41,224 nucleotides of DNA from Bacteroidales bacterium (GTDB taxonomy: Bacteria; Bacteroidota; Bacteroidia; Bacteroidales; UBA1556), in contig WGCS01000307.1 of assembly GCA_015493685.1 (NCBI GenBank), positions 1 through 41,224 of the forward strand, written 5' to 3'. How positions within the stretch are numbered: the first letter of the stretch is position 1; the number at the start of each line of letters is the position of its first letter. Below, piece by piece: positions 9,259 to 20,800 of this stretch. Below the pieces are notes generated by a model. The model searched no databases, was not told the DNA's origin, and saw only the letters and a list, made by a program, of their open reading frames with translations. The position numbers and the translations under genes are program-made.

Positions 9259-11220
9259 CTACTCTTTGATAATCTTCCTTAAGAAGACTTGTTGTAGGGT
9301 CTTAATACGTAGAAAATAGATTCCTGTTACATAATTTGATAAATTGATATTGAATTGATTAGCATTAACAGACTTAAACTCTTGAATTTTTTGTCCGCTA
9401 AGGGTATAAATTTCAATGTTAATAATCTTCTCTTTACTATCTATGGTAGTATTGCCGACCACCGGATTGGGGATAATTTTTAAATCGTGCTGATTGTATG
9501 GCCTGTCGATTCCCACATTGGTAGAAACACTTGACATCGCAATAAGATGAATATCAGGATCAAACTCCACAGTATCGATAAAGCAATTCACCTTCACCGA
9601 AAATTGTTGGCCGGAAAAGCTATTGGGCAAAACAACAATAGTATCCAGCACGGCTCCCTTTAAACGAATGGGAACAGGCATTTCAAAGAAACTCACCGAA
9701 CTGTCAGAAGTAGTTTGATTTAGTGTAATACTTATGCTGTCAGCATTAGCTTGATAGGTATTTACTTGATAAATAGGATAACCCTGACCATAATACCAAT
9801 TGTTAAAAAAAGTGGTTAAATTCAGCCCACTGGAGGCTTCAAGGTGAGCCTTAAGATCGGATGTATGAGCATAACCATAGGTTAAATTAGGGTCTAGAAG
9901 ATAATTTCTTATGCCGGCAAAAAAAGCCGAATCACCACAAACCCAACGCAACATGTGCAATACATAAGCCCCTTTGCTATACGACAATCTACTATTAAAA
10001 ATTCTATTTACACTCGTTGTATCATCGCAATATACAGAACCTGCAGGCTCTCGCATTACGTAACTGCTGTTTTGTTGTTTCCAGCGATTCCACCAAGGAG
10101 TACCGGGCATATTCTCATAAGTAAGTCCTGTTAAATAAGTAGCAAAACCTTCATTTAGCCAGATATCATGCCACGAAGCACAGGTTACCATATCGCCAAA
10201 CCATTGATGAGCCAACTCATGAGCCATAAGACTATGTGTAAAGCCCCCCATAAAACTCATGGTTTGATGTTCCATTCCTCCACCCCAACCAAATTGGGCA
10301 TGACCATACTTTTCATTGATAAATGGATAATCGATAAACAAACGGCTATACAGTTGTATGCTGGTAATGACATCAGGAGTTTGTGTTACCACTTGTGCCG
10401 AATCCTCAGGATAAATATAGTTAAGCACTCTAACTACTCCTGAACTAATGGGAGCATAATTGGTAAATGCAACATAATTGGTTACTGCTATCGCCACAAG
10501 GTAAGTAGCTATTGGATAACGGTGTTTCCAATGAAAAACCTTTCCTCCTGGCTCATCAATGGTAGATACAAGTACCCCATTGGAAGCAACTCGCTGTCCA
10601 TTTTGTGTATGAACATAAACGTCAAGAGAATCTATTTTATCGCTTAAATTATTCTCTCCTGGCCACCATGCCTTAGCTCCATAAGGTTCCGACAGTGTCC
10701 AAATAATAGGGCTGCCATTATGTGTTGATTGAATAAACGATCCAAAGCCTCCACCTACATCCGGTGCACCTTGATAAAAAACCTCCACCGAATCCACTGT
10801 CTGATTGGCAAGAATTGAGGGTAGATATAAATTGAGCAAATATGCCCCGCTATCGGCAAAAATAATGGGCTGACCATGATATAATACACTATCCACTGTC
10901 ATGGCAGTATCTAACTCGAAAGTTATTTCACCAACTGAATCTGCCAATGTTTTAAATATGGTAAATACTGATCCTCGTATATAGGAGATACTTGGATTGA
11001 TATACCAATTCATCCGATGATACAATACATCAATATTCTGTCCCGGATAGCTAAAATTATACTCCATTTTGCCATACAGTTGCTGCTTGGCATGCGCACA
11101 TTCTTCCGACGCTGTCATGTGACTGATATCATACGACATACTATGCTGCTCCATTTGAGCAAAAGCAGAAGTACTTACTATAATTCCCAAAAGAAGGCTG
11201 AAAAAATAAGATCTATTCAT
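9259..11220 (-). CDS. M1 family zinc metallopeptidase with T9SS type A sorting domain
   Basis: HELAHQWFGDMVTCASWHDIWLNEGFATYLTGLTY (HExxH-x18-E) and GGGMEHQTM; C-terminal KIIPNPVVGNTTI...TGIYFLRIKTLQQVFLRKIIKE. Confidence 0.95.
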   Translation of the reverse strand: MNRSYFFSLLLGIIVSTSAFAQMEQHSMSYDISHMTASEECAHAKQQLYGKMEYNFSYPGQNIDVLYHRMNWYINPSISYIRGSVFTIFKTLADSVGEITFELDTAMTVDSVLYHGQPIIFADSGAYLLNLYLPSILANQTVDSVEVFYQGAPDVGGGFGSFIQSTHNGSPIIWTLSEPYGAKAWWPGENNLSDKIDSLDVYVHTQNGQRVASNGVLVSTIDEPGGKVFHWKHRYPIATYLVAIAVTNYVAFTNYAPISSGVVRVLNYIYPEDSAQVVTQTPDVITSIQLYSRLFIDYPFINEKYGHAQFGWGGGMEHQTMSFMGGFTHSLMAHELAHQWFGDMVTCASWHDIWLNEGFATYLTGLTYENMPGTPWWNRWKQQNSSYVMREPAGSVYCDDTTSVNRIFNSRLSYSKGAYVLHMLRWVCGDSAFFAGIRNYLLDPNLTYGYAHTSDLKAHLEASSGLNLTTFFNNWYYGQGYPIYQVNTYQANADSISITLNQTTSDSSVSFFEMPVPIRLKGAVLDTIVVLPNSFSGQQFSVKVNCFIDTVEFDPDIHLIAMSSVSTNVGIDRPYNQHDLKIIPNPVVGNTTIDSKEKIINIEIYTLSGQKIQEFKSVNANQFNINLSNYVTGIYFLRIKTLQQVFLRKIIKE

Positions 11221-11399
11221 TAGGTTTATGTTTTATTAATTAGGTGTTTATATATTTTATGGTGCATTCATTCCAAACAAATCGACACTCAATAAATACA
11301 GGAACCACTGCAATGATATTGCTATTATTTCGGCAGGAATTAGTTCTAACCAAACCGAAAAACTTCCTTATTAAGTTTATTAAATGTACATATTATGCC

Positions 11400-14300
11400 C
11401 TATTTGAAAAAGAGCTTAAAAACAAAAGTCTTACTATTATCTGTCAATTGCAAATAGTAAATTCCATTGGCAAAATTAGAAATATCGACAGAATATTGTT
11501 TCCCTGTAAATGTTTTAATACTACTATTCCTTATTAATTTACCCAGCGCATTATATAATTTCAGCTGCATTAGCTCACTGGGAATATTCTTAAAATTAAG
11601 GGTAAACATTCCATTTTCCGAAGGATTAGGGAAAATACTAATTTCTGCAGTATTCCCTTTAGCGGTATTAATGCCTACAGTATTATAAATATACAAGCTT
11701 CGGTAACTTATACAAAGATTAGAATCTTTTAAAACAATACGATATAGACCTTTACATAAATTATTGGCTGTAGCAGTAGTTTGCGAAGCGGGATCATTCC
11801 ATAAATAAGTATAAGGGGGCGTACCTCCCAAAGGAACACATGTTGCTGTACCTGAACAGTTGTTGGTAGCATCATCAGTTTTGCTTACATTCATATCCAA
11901 GGCCGAAGGCTGAGTAATGGTAAAGCTTTGGGAATATGAACAACCCAACGAATCAGTTACTGTAGCTTGATAGGTTCCGGCACTTAAATTGGCTCTGGCA
12001 TCTCCCGAACCACCTACAGACCATACAAAAGAGTATGGAGGCACTCCACCACTGGTGTTTAGACTAATTGCTCCCGTACTGGTAAAATAACATTTTGCAT
12101 TAGTGATAGTAGGATTAAATTGAAGGGCACTGCCCGCACCTGCAATAATAAAGGTATCAATAACAGCAATATTGTTGGCATCGGTAACAATAACGGTATA
12201 TACTCCCGAAGACAGATGATTAATTCTTTCGGTAGTATCGCCGGTATTCCACATAATATGGTATGGAAGCGTTCCACAAGAGGGAGATATTCTTATACTC
12301 GCACTACTGTCTCCAAAACATTTGTTAGTAAGTATTTGTGAATATAGCGATAAACTATTACCATTACCAACAAGCAACTGCTTGCTATAGGGAATTTTAT
12401 TCCTGGCACTGATAGTAAGCATAATACGCGATCCAAAAACACTATCGAGGAGAATGCTTCCATTTCCATTTACCAATGTTGTTTTTCCCAATAAAACATC
12501 TCCGGAAGTAATCGTCGCTACCGCATTACTATCAGTACAATTGGTAATATAGAAAATGGTATCGGTACAATTAATGGTATCGGAAACAATTGCCAATAAA
12601 CTATCCGGGGCCTGTGTATATATTCGCATAGAAGGATCTCCAAAATAATGAAACAGCTCATACGAATAACGATTGCCGTTACTATTTCCGCCCCAGGTTT
12701 GCACCATCCGTACTAGACCATGATTCATCACATCACCCATTTTTACAATATCATTATGTGCATTTACCGCCGGATTAGTATTCCCTCCATTGCCAAAAAC
12801 AGGAAGCAAACCAGGATTAGACCAAATACCATCAATCATTCCAATGGAAAAGCCATCATTATATCCACTATAACTGTAATAAGACGCTGCCACTACACCA
12901 ACAGCACCGGCATTATTCTTCCGCATAAAAGTTTCTGCAAAACACGACGGCAATGTAAATTCTCCGGTATGGCAGTTAATACTAAAAACAACAGGAAGCT
13001 TATTGCCATTACTAAGCTGAGCAATTTTACTACTGGTATAGTATGGATGCGCCCATCCTGTTCCCCCTGAATAACCATGATCGCGATGAAAAACAAGGAA
13101 TTTCCCTAAATTTATCGCATTCTTAATATCGGTAGAACCTCCTGTCCAGTTAAAGCCGTTGGATTTAAGTAATTCAGTAGGCAAAGCCATACCTGTGGAA
13201 TAGTATCCATTATTGTAATTTGAAGGAGTAACACTGTTGTCTGTATAATAAATTCGTTGTGAATTATACGACTTGGATTGTAAGTAATCTCTTATATTTT
13301 CACTGGTTTGAAGAAATCTTCTGTCGGCATAACCATCATGATTATCATCTTGATACATAGCGCAATTAATAAGGTTATGATAAAAAGAGGTGTCGGCAAT
13401 GGGATTACGCTCATAATTAATGATTTTGTGCACTTGCATCATTGCATTGGATGCCGAACTGGGGGAAATTCTTCCTTTCGCCATATCAGGCACAAAATCA
13501 CCGGCCCCATCCATGCATACATAATACAAATCGGTACCAAAAGCTTCACCGCCCGAAGGAGTATAATGTATCTCTGCCGGAACATCCTGATGGTCACCTA
13601 TTATCAATAAATAATCCGGTTTAATATTCCATGCAGCATACCGATTGTGAACAGCCGCTGATACCGTAGCTGCGGTCCAGTTGTTTTTTACCACTATTTC
13701 AACACTATAACCCATCTTGCGTTTCCAGGCGGCCATGGAGTCGGCTGCCGTTTTAAACTCGCTGGTAGTGAGAATAATATAGTTCTTACTGCCGCTGGTA
13801 TCCAACATTATATTTCTATGTTGTTGATAATATTTTCGAGTTTCTTTTTTCCATAAGGAAGAATTGATTGGATAATCAACAATTTGTCTGGTATAGTTCT
13901 CCGTATTTTTAGTATAATCTTCAAATCTATTGGCTCCCGTAAACTCGATGGAATAATTAATATTCTCATGAATAAATAATTTTCCCTCAGCAGGATTATA
14001 CTGGACAGGACAAACCTGAACCATTGCCATTCGTAATCCACGAAATTTCATAAAACCAATAATCTGCACATTCTTTCCGGGATATATTTGCTCGCTACTA
14101 TAAAAGTTTTTGTTAATTTCAAATTTAGGTTCGGGGTCTCCTTCGGTATCTGTTGCCGGTTGTAGTGCCGGAAATACAGTATTTGTATTGGCAACAATGG
14201 GGACATCATCAGAAACAACAAGTTTATAACTTGCGCCTTCCGGAATGACAATTAAATCAATATGGGCAGGCATGGCAGCATAACCTATCTTTTGCAAATG

Positions 14301-14537
14301 ACTAAAATCAGGGATACTCAATTTCCGGAATTCCTTTCCCTTTTCAATGGTAGGGAACGAAAGTAGTTGACTAAAATGATAGCCCACTTCAACGCCATCA
14401 ACTCCATGATCATTTATTGTTCTCAATGGTGATTTAATTTCTACGGAAGCTCCTTTTTCTGGAGAAATAATTTGGAACTGAGCAAAACCGAAGCTGCTGC
14501 TTAATACTAGAATTATCAGGAGTAATTTTGAACGCAT
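11400..14537 (-). CDS. Gingipain-like C25 family cysteine peptidase with SprB-type repeats and T9SS type A sorting domain
   Basis: KNYIILTTSEFKTAADSMAAWKRKMGYSVEIV, FHRDHGYSGGTGWAHP, VVFSINCHTGEFTLPSCFAETFMRKNNAGAVGVVAAS; SprB-type repeats (GGVPPYSFVWSVGGSGDARANLSAGTYQATVTDSLGC); C-terminal ISIFPNPSENGMFTLNF... Confidence 0.9.
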   Translation of the reverse strand: MRSKLLLIILVLSSSFGFAQFQIISPEKGASVEIKSPLRTINDHGVDGVEVGYHFSQLLSFPTIEKGKEFRKLSIPDFSHLQKIGYAAMPAHIDLIVIPEGASYKLVVSDDVPIVANTNTVFPALQPATDTEGDPEPKFEINKNFYSSEQIYPGKNVQIIGFMKFRGLRMAMVQVCPVQYNPAEGKLFIHENINYSIEFTGANRFEDYTKNTENYTRQIVDYPINSSLWKKETRKYYQQHRNIMLDTSGSKNYIILTTSEFKTAADSMAAWKRKMGYSVEIVVKNNWTAATVSAAVHNRYAAWNIKPDYLLIIGDHQDVPAEIHYTPSGGEAFGTDLYYVCMDGAGDFVPDMAKGRISPSSASNAMMQVHKIINYERNPIADTSFYHNLINCAMYQDDNHDGYADRRFLQTSENIRDYLQSKSYNSQRIYYTDNSVTPSNYNNGYYSTGMALPTELLKSNGFNWTGGSTDIKNAINLGKFLVFHRDHGYSGGTGWAHPYYTSSKIAQLSNGNKLPVVFSINCHTGEFTLPSCFAETFMRKNNAGAVGVVAASYYSYSGYNDGFSIGMIDGIWSNPGLLPVFGNGGNTNPAVNAHNDIVKMGDVMNHGLVRMVQTWGGNSNGNRYSYELFHYFGDPSMRIYTQAPDSLLAIVSDTINCTDTIFYITNCTDSNAVATITSGDVLLGKTTLVNGNGSILLDSVFGSRIMLTISARNKIPYSKQLLVGNGNSLSLYSQILTNKCFGDSSASIRISPSCGTLPYHIMWNTGDTTERINHLSSGVYTVIVTDANNIAVIDTFIIAGAGSALQFNPTITNAKCYFTSTGAISLNTSGGVPPYSFVWSVGGSGDARANLSAGTYQATVTDSLGCSYSQSFTITQPSALDMNVSKTDDATNNCSGTATCVPLGGTPPYTYLWNDPASQTTATANNLCKGLYRIVLKDSNLCISYRSLYIYNTVGINTAKGNTAEISIFPNPSENGMFTLNFKNIPSELMQLKLYNALGKLIRNSSIKTFTGKQYSVDISNFANGIYYLQLTDNSKTFVFKLFFK

Positions 14538-14724
14538 AGTAATAATTATTAATGGTATGTGTGTATAGTGTATATATAAATTGTGCCTACAAATATAAGT
14601 ATTTCAGCACACTAGATTAGCGCTTTCATCAAATAATACCAAAAAAGACAATCAAAGTTATAAATCGTTGCTTTTACCTAGGAGTTGTGAATTAAATTTT
14701 TACATTAATACCGTTATACAAAAC

Positions 14725-17151
14725 CTAATCTCGCTTCCCTAAACTTATTTGTATATTTCTATAGAGGGAAATAAATAGGCCTACCAACATAATAAGAGCC
14801 CCCGACCACATAATACTGATATAAGGAAATACCATGGATTTAATAACGATAAATTCCATTTCCTTTTTGTCAACACCCAAGATAATACCCTTTTGTTTAT
14901 TACTAATTTTAACAAAACGGAAACGTAAATTTTTATTGGAAATTTCTTTATTCCCTTTATACACTCTCCCATTACTAATTCGATATTCCAATTCAAAATT
15001 AGGAATACTATCGGATGGTATTAATGATTTCATTTGGGCAAAAATGGCAATATTATTGGGATCTAAAGAATCTTTAGCTCCTTCAACACGTATGTTATAA
15101 AGCACAAATTCGCTACCCATAACACTAAGCGTATCACCAATATCCATACCTTGCTCTGCCAATTGTTTATAGCGTTCACCCTTGGCATCACCATCTACAT
15201 TAGCAAAAGAGATAAAGGTAAAAACATCTTTCTTAAAGGAATGATAAGTATCCGGATCATAAACATTACCCATCTTCTTATTGATATTTATTGAGGGCTC
15301 TATGGAAAAAGATTTGCTAATTTTTCCCTTGGCATCCTTTTGATAAAAATCAATTCCATAATACATGTGATTCCTCTCTTTGCGAAAACGCTTATACTCT
15401 ACCATATATTTATTCAACTGTTTCAGCTGATTCTTAACCAATAATTGATTCTCACGATTGGTAGCCGCATTACCTAAATCATAGTTAGAAGTATTGGACG
15501 AGATAATATGTATATTGGAGAAAGCAGCAAGAACTCCCAATAGAAACAAGGAAAAACCTAAATGAGAAATGCTATTACTCAAACTGTATAAATTGAATCT
15601 ATTTCTAAAAAGAAAATCAAGAGAACTAAAAATAGCAAGATTTATGGCGAACAAAAACAGCAAAAAACCTACTGATTCTATTTGAAAAAGAAATATCTCC
15701 CCTACAAAAAATATAGTAGTAATAATAAAAACAAGACCATAGCGTTTGGAAAAACTCCTAAAGTTGTTCTTGCCATATTTTAAAACCAATGAAATAGAAA
15801 TTAACAGAACCACCATAATTGCCATGGGAAGTTGCCATTTATTATAATAAGCTGTTACTTCCAAAGGCGGCGCTATATCAGTGCCAAAAATTTTATTAAT
15901 AACAGGAATAGAAGTAGATATAAATATTTGAAAAGCAGAAAGTAGTAATACTAACGAACCAATATACATCCAAAACTCCCTTGACAGAAATTCATCTTTA
16001 TTATTCTTAGGAAAATGCTTATAATTTTTAAAATATAAGAATAACGAGCTTATAACAACAATGGCCATTATAAGTATCATCTGTGCACTTAAACCATTGT
16101 TGCCAAAAGCGTGAACAGAAGTCTCTCCAAGGACACCACTACGCGTCAAATAACTCGCATACACAACAAGAATAAACCCTAAAATAATAAAGATATAGCT
16201 TAAACCATAGGAATGATTTCTCCTTTTGTTAAGAATCATCATGTGCATACTGGCAACGATTACCAACCAAGGTATTAGAGAGGCATTCTCCACAGGATCC
16301 CAAGCCCAGAACCCACCAAAAGTCAGCGACTCGTATGCCCATGCACCTCCCAATAAAATGCCTCCACCCAGCGACAACACACTAAATATTGTCCATGGGA
16401 AAGCCGGTTTAAGCCACGATTTATAATCACACTTCCATAATGAAGCAATAGCATAAGCAAAAGGTACTATTGCTGCTGCATAGCCCAAAAATAACAAAGG
16501 CGGATGAGTAATCATCCAAATGTTCTCCAAAAGTGGATTAATACCATAACCGTCGGCTATATTTGATAAATAATCTGCACTCTGAAAGAAAGCACTACCC
16601 ACATTGGCAGCTTCCTCGCGTAACAAAGTAAAAGGACTCTGCCCCAAAACAAAACCCAGAGGTCTAATACCTAAGATCATTGTCGTTAGCATAAACTGCC
16701 CTGCCGCAATCACTGTCATCACTCTGTTTTCGAAACGCTTAGCCGTATATAAAAGAATAACTCCCAATACCGATTCAATAAGAACCCACAGCAAAAAACT
16801 TCCTTCTTGCCCTGCCCAGAAAGAAGAAATAATAAACTTTAATGGTAAATATGATGCCGTATGTCTCCATACATAAGCATATTCATAATAGTGATTTAGC
16901 AAGATATAAAAAAAGCTTATCCCCACAATTGCCAAGGATAAAAAATGTAATTTAAAAGAATTACGCCCAATAGTATGAAAACGTTTATTTCCTTTTATCT
17001 CAGCAAGTAAATAATAAACAAAACTCATTAGGGCTGTTAGTAGAGCAATATAGATAAAGCTTTGTCCTATGGTTCCGGGAAGCAGATGCTCACCCTGATA
17101 TATGGTGTTTAAAATCATCTCAATAGTATTTGATAAAAAAATTGGCTTCAA
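14725..17151 (-). CDS. ccmF: Cytochrome c-type biogenesis protein CcmF / CcsA family (heme lyase component)
   Basis: WWD-like heme-handling motif TFGGFWAWDPVENASLIPWLVIVASMH; SFWAGQEGSFLLWVL; ITHPPLLFLGYAA; multi-TM. Confidence 0.92.
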   Translation of the reverse strand: MKPIFLSNTIEMILNTIYQGEHLLPGTIGQSFIYIALLTALMSFVYYLLAEIKGNKRFHTIGRNSFKLHFLSLAIVGISFFYILLNHYYEYAYVWRHTASYLPLKFIISSFWAGQEGSFLLWVLIESVLGVILLYTAKRFENRVMTVIAAGQFMLTTMILGIRPLGFVLGQSPFTLLREEAANVGSAFFQSADYLSNIADGYGINPLLENIWMITHPPLLFLGYAAAIVPFAYAIASLWKCDYKSWLKPAFPWTIFSVLSLGGGILLGGAWAYESLTFGGFWAWDPVENASLIPWLVIVASMHMMILNKRRNHSYGLSYIFIILGFILVVYASYLTRSGVLGETSVHAFGNNGLSAQMILIMAIVVISSLFLYFKNYKHFPKNNKDEFLSREFWMYIGSLVLLLSAFQIFISTSIPVINKIFGTDIAPPLEVTAYYNKWQLPMAIMVVLLISISLVLKYGKNNFRSFSKRYGLVFIITTIFFVGEIFLFQIESVGFLLFLFAINLAIFSSLDFLFRNRFNLYSLSNSISHLGFSLFLLGVLAAFSNIHIISSNTSNYDLGNAATNRENQLLVKNQLKQLNKYMVEYKRFRKERNHMYYGIDFYQKDAKGKISKSFSIEPSININKKMGNVYDPDTYHSFKKDVFTFISFANVDGDAKGERYKQLAEQGMDIGDTLSVMGSEFVLYNIRVEGAKDSLDPNNIAIFAQMKSLIPSDSIPNFELEYRISNGRVYKGNKEISNKNLRFRFVKISNKQKGIILGVDKKEMEFIVIKSMVFPYISIMWSGALIMLVGLFISLYRNIQISLGKRD

Positions 17152-17201
17152 AAGTAAAACAAAACTTAATACACATTAGTAATTACAAATGATATTAAAT
17201 A

Positions 17202-17467
17202 GGTCTGCTGAAAAGCTCAGAAGCTATGCGTTGAGCTTTTCGAAACGTACCTATGTTTTTTGATTTCTGAGCTGTAGATGTATAAAAAGACTTCAAGACG
17301 AAGAAGTTAAAAAAAGAGTTGTGCTTCTGAGTAACAAAAAATTGCTTTATCAAGCTTTAATAATTGCTCGGATTTTATACTATAATGCTCGGAAATCTCA
17401 CACTTATTATGCGGAATACATTCATAAATATTTATAGATTACTATTTTATGTGCTTTTCAGCAGACC
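17202..17467. mobile_element. MITE-like element (266 bp, 15-bp perfect terminal inverted repeats)
   Basis: Left end GGTCTGCTGAAAAGC (17202-17216), right end GCTTTTCAGCAGACC (17453-17467); TAAATA flanks both sides (17196-17201 and 17469-17474). No intact transposase. Confidence 0.8.
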
Positions 17468-17876
17468 CTAAATAGGCTTTATTCTGTTTACAGTATATCT
17501 CGTTTTATCTTTTAAAAATTTGCTAACTTTGTGCTATCCCTATCTCAGGGTCTATGATTTTTATTCCTTTTTAGCAAAAATTAGCCGGAATTGTACTCAC
17601 GTAAATATCATCTCTCAAAACCAAAAGATTTTTTTATTTATCAATAACAAACGTCTTTCTATTGTCAAAAACCACAAAATAATGCTCTTTTAATACTCCT
17701 ATATCATTCATCTTCTATCTATTATAAATTAAATTGTTTTTTTTACAAAATCACGTAACCTTAGCCAAAAAATCACCGTATAAACCACTATCTAAAACAA
17801 CTATTTTAAATAGTCTTACACAGCTATTTGATTATTCGATTGTTTAACAAGGATTAACCGCTCAATTAACCTTGCT

Positions 17877-20800
17877 ATGAAAGCTCTCAATAAGAAAATG
17901 GCAAAAAGTGTTTGCGGTTTTTTGATGTTAACATTGCTCTTTTTACATCCTGGAATTTCGTATTCGCAATTTGTCGTTCAAACAGGATATTCTCCACAAG
18001 AATTGGTGGAAAATATTCTCTTAGGGAATGGTGTATCCGTTAGTAATATTCATTACCACGGGTCCTCCTTATCTATTGGTGGTTTTACCCATGCTAATTC
18101 TAGCATTCTGGGTATGACCAATGGAATTATGTTGTCAACCGGTAGAGTTGTGGACTTAGCCGGAGCCAATACTGTTCCCAATAGACAGTACAACACCCAA
18201 GGAGGTAGCGATCCTCAACTACAAAGTCTTATTCCCCTCTCCAATATCTATGATGCAGCTGTATTAGAATTTGACTTTATTCCTACCACTGATAGCATTC
18301 GTTTTAATTTTGTTTTTGGTTCAGAGGAATATTCAGAATGGGTAGGTTCCGGCTTTAATGATGTATTTGGTTTCTTTATCAGCGGACCCAATCCCATAGG
18401 AGGACAATACAACAACAAAAATATAGCACTTATTCCGGGAACAACTATCCCCATTTCCACCAATACTATTAATAATGGCGTTAATAATCTGGGACCTTGT
18501 ACTAACTGCAACTATTATATAGATAATACCGGCGGAATGAGCCTCCAACTTGATGGCTTAACAACAAAAATGGAAGCACGAATAAATGTCATTCCCTGTC
18601 AGGTATATCATATTAAAATTGCCATTGGTGATGGCTCTGATCATTCTTACGATTCGGGGGTCTTTCTTGAAGGCAATAGCTTTACCTCTATCGGCTTACA
18701 CATAAATACCAGCACATCCAGCAGCAATGGAAATACTATCAACGAAGGTTGTGATAGCGCTGCCATCGATTTTATTCTATCAAGGCCACTTAATTTTGAT
18801 TACTGGGTACCAATCTCTTTGGCAGGAAGTGCACAAAACAATATTGACTTCACTCATATTCCCGACAGCATACTTATTCCAGCGGGTATAGATAGTGTAC
18901 GATTGAATATCATTCCTATTCTTGACACCATAAATGAAGCTACAGAATCTATTTCTTGTATTATTCCTATTTCGAGTTGCACCAATGACACCGTTCAATT
19001 TAATATTAGCAATTACAATCCTTTAAACGCTACTATTATTGGTGATTCTATATTCTGTCAGCAAGATCAAATTTCTCTAACTGCCGGTACCCAAGGCGGG
19101 ATGAGCCCTTACCATTATCAATGGGGACACGGCAATACAAATCCTCAACTTAATTTCCCGGCCATCCGCGATACCAGCATCCAATTAACAAGTACCGATG
19201 CCTGCGGAAACAGCACTACTATACAAAAAGCAATTACTGTTCACACCTCTCCCGTGATACATCTTAGTAGCTCCATCGATAGTGTTTGCAAAGGAGAAAC
19301 TACTACTCTTATCGCTTCAGGATCAACCAATTATTCTTGGTATAAAGATAATGTTCTTCTCCCTGGCCAGCATACCGACAGCCTACTTCTACCTATAACC
19401 GCCAATACAACTATTAAAGTTAGTAGCAGTAATGGATACGGCTGCACCAGCTCCAATTCAAAAAATTTAGTGATTTTCCCTGCTATTACAATAAGCGCAA
19501 GTCCAACACTCAATACTATTTGCGAAAATGATACAGCCCATTTTATACTTAGTGGTGCAAACCGGTTTATATGGCCCAACTTACCTATTATTACCCATAA
19601 TCCTAATTATAGCGAAGTAAGTATTCTACCAAGCTATTCTGATACTTTTTGGGTAAAGGGAATCAATAGTTACGCTTGTCTTGACAGTGTACGGCTAAGC
19701 ATTTTAACCCAAGCGAATCCTACACTGAGCATCAGCAGCACTTACGATACACTTTGCAGTAATATGTTCACTTCACTCACGGCTCATGGTGCTCTCAACT
19801 ACCATTGGCTTAATGATAGCACACTAAACCGGAATTACGGGGCTAACGTTATTGCTCAACCCTCTCATAGTCAAAGCTATTATGTTGAAGGAAGCAATCT
19901 GCAAGGATGCTCTAGCATTGATTCTATTTCACTATTTGTCTATCAAAAGCCTAACGTACAGCTATACACAAATAAAAACAAAATATGTAATGGAGACACC
20001 ATAAAAATTAATGCTTCCGGCACCAACTTCTTCTATTGGCTATCAGAGGGACAAGTCCTCGCTTATAACCAAAATTATTTTCTCTTTTCTCCGTCTCATA
20101 GTAGTCAGATTTCAGCAGTGGGCGTTGATATTTTTGGCTGTTCTGATACGGTATCAAAACTTATCAGGGTAATGCCCGAATTCAATATTAAACTTAGCGA
20201 TAGTATTGTTTGTTCCAATACAAATACACTTGTTAATGTTGAATCTAACGAAAGAAACCTCAGCTATCATTGGAATAACGGAAGTACCTTAGCCCAAACA
20301 AAATATAGAGTTTTATCGCAGCAACAAATAATGGTAACCGTTACCAATGAGCAATCGTGCTCATCTGTTGATAGTGCAACAATAGCTGTTTTTCCTCATC
20401 CAAATATTAGCTTAAGGCCTCTGCATCAAACTATATGCCTTGGCGATACTGCCATGGTAAACGTAGATAACAGCGGAGGAATGCCCATTCAAAATTGGAC
20501 AGCATCCAGTCTATGGCAATCTCCAAACAATGATACTATTCTATTGTCTCCTCGTTCAAACACCCACTTAAATATAATAATGAAGGACAACAATGGTTGC
20601 CTAGTAAGTGCTAATCAAGAGGCTGAAATAACTATTAATCCTTTACCCACTATAGTTATTAGCCCTCATTATGTAGAAGTACAAGCCATGAGTCCATATA
20701 CCCTTAATGTTTCCGGTGGGCAACAGTATATTTGGGATCCTGTAGCTCCTGTTATAATGGCGGGCGCCCATAGTCTGAGAATTGCTACTGATACGCTAAC

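Noticed and set aside
11244-13624. Several + strand ORFs of 60-116 aa opposite the C25 peptidase gene (11244, 11467, 12120, 12720, 13308, 13442)
   Set aside because: Antisense shadows of a long, well-supported coding sequence; low-complexity sequences without recognisable domains.
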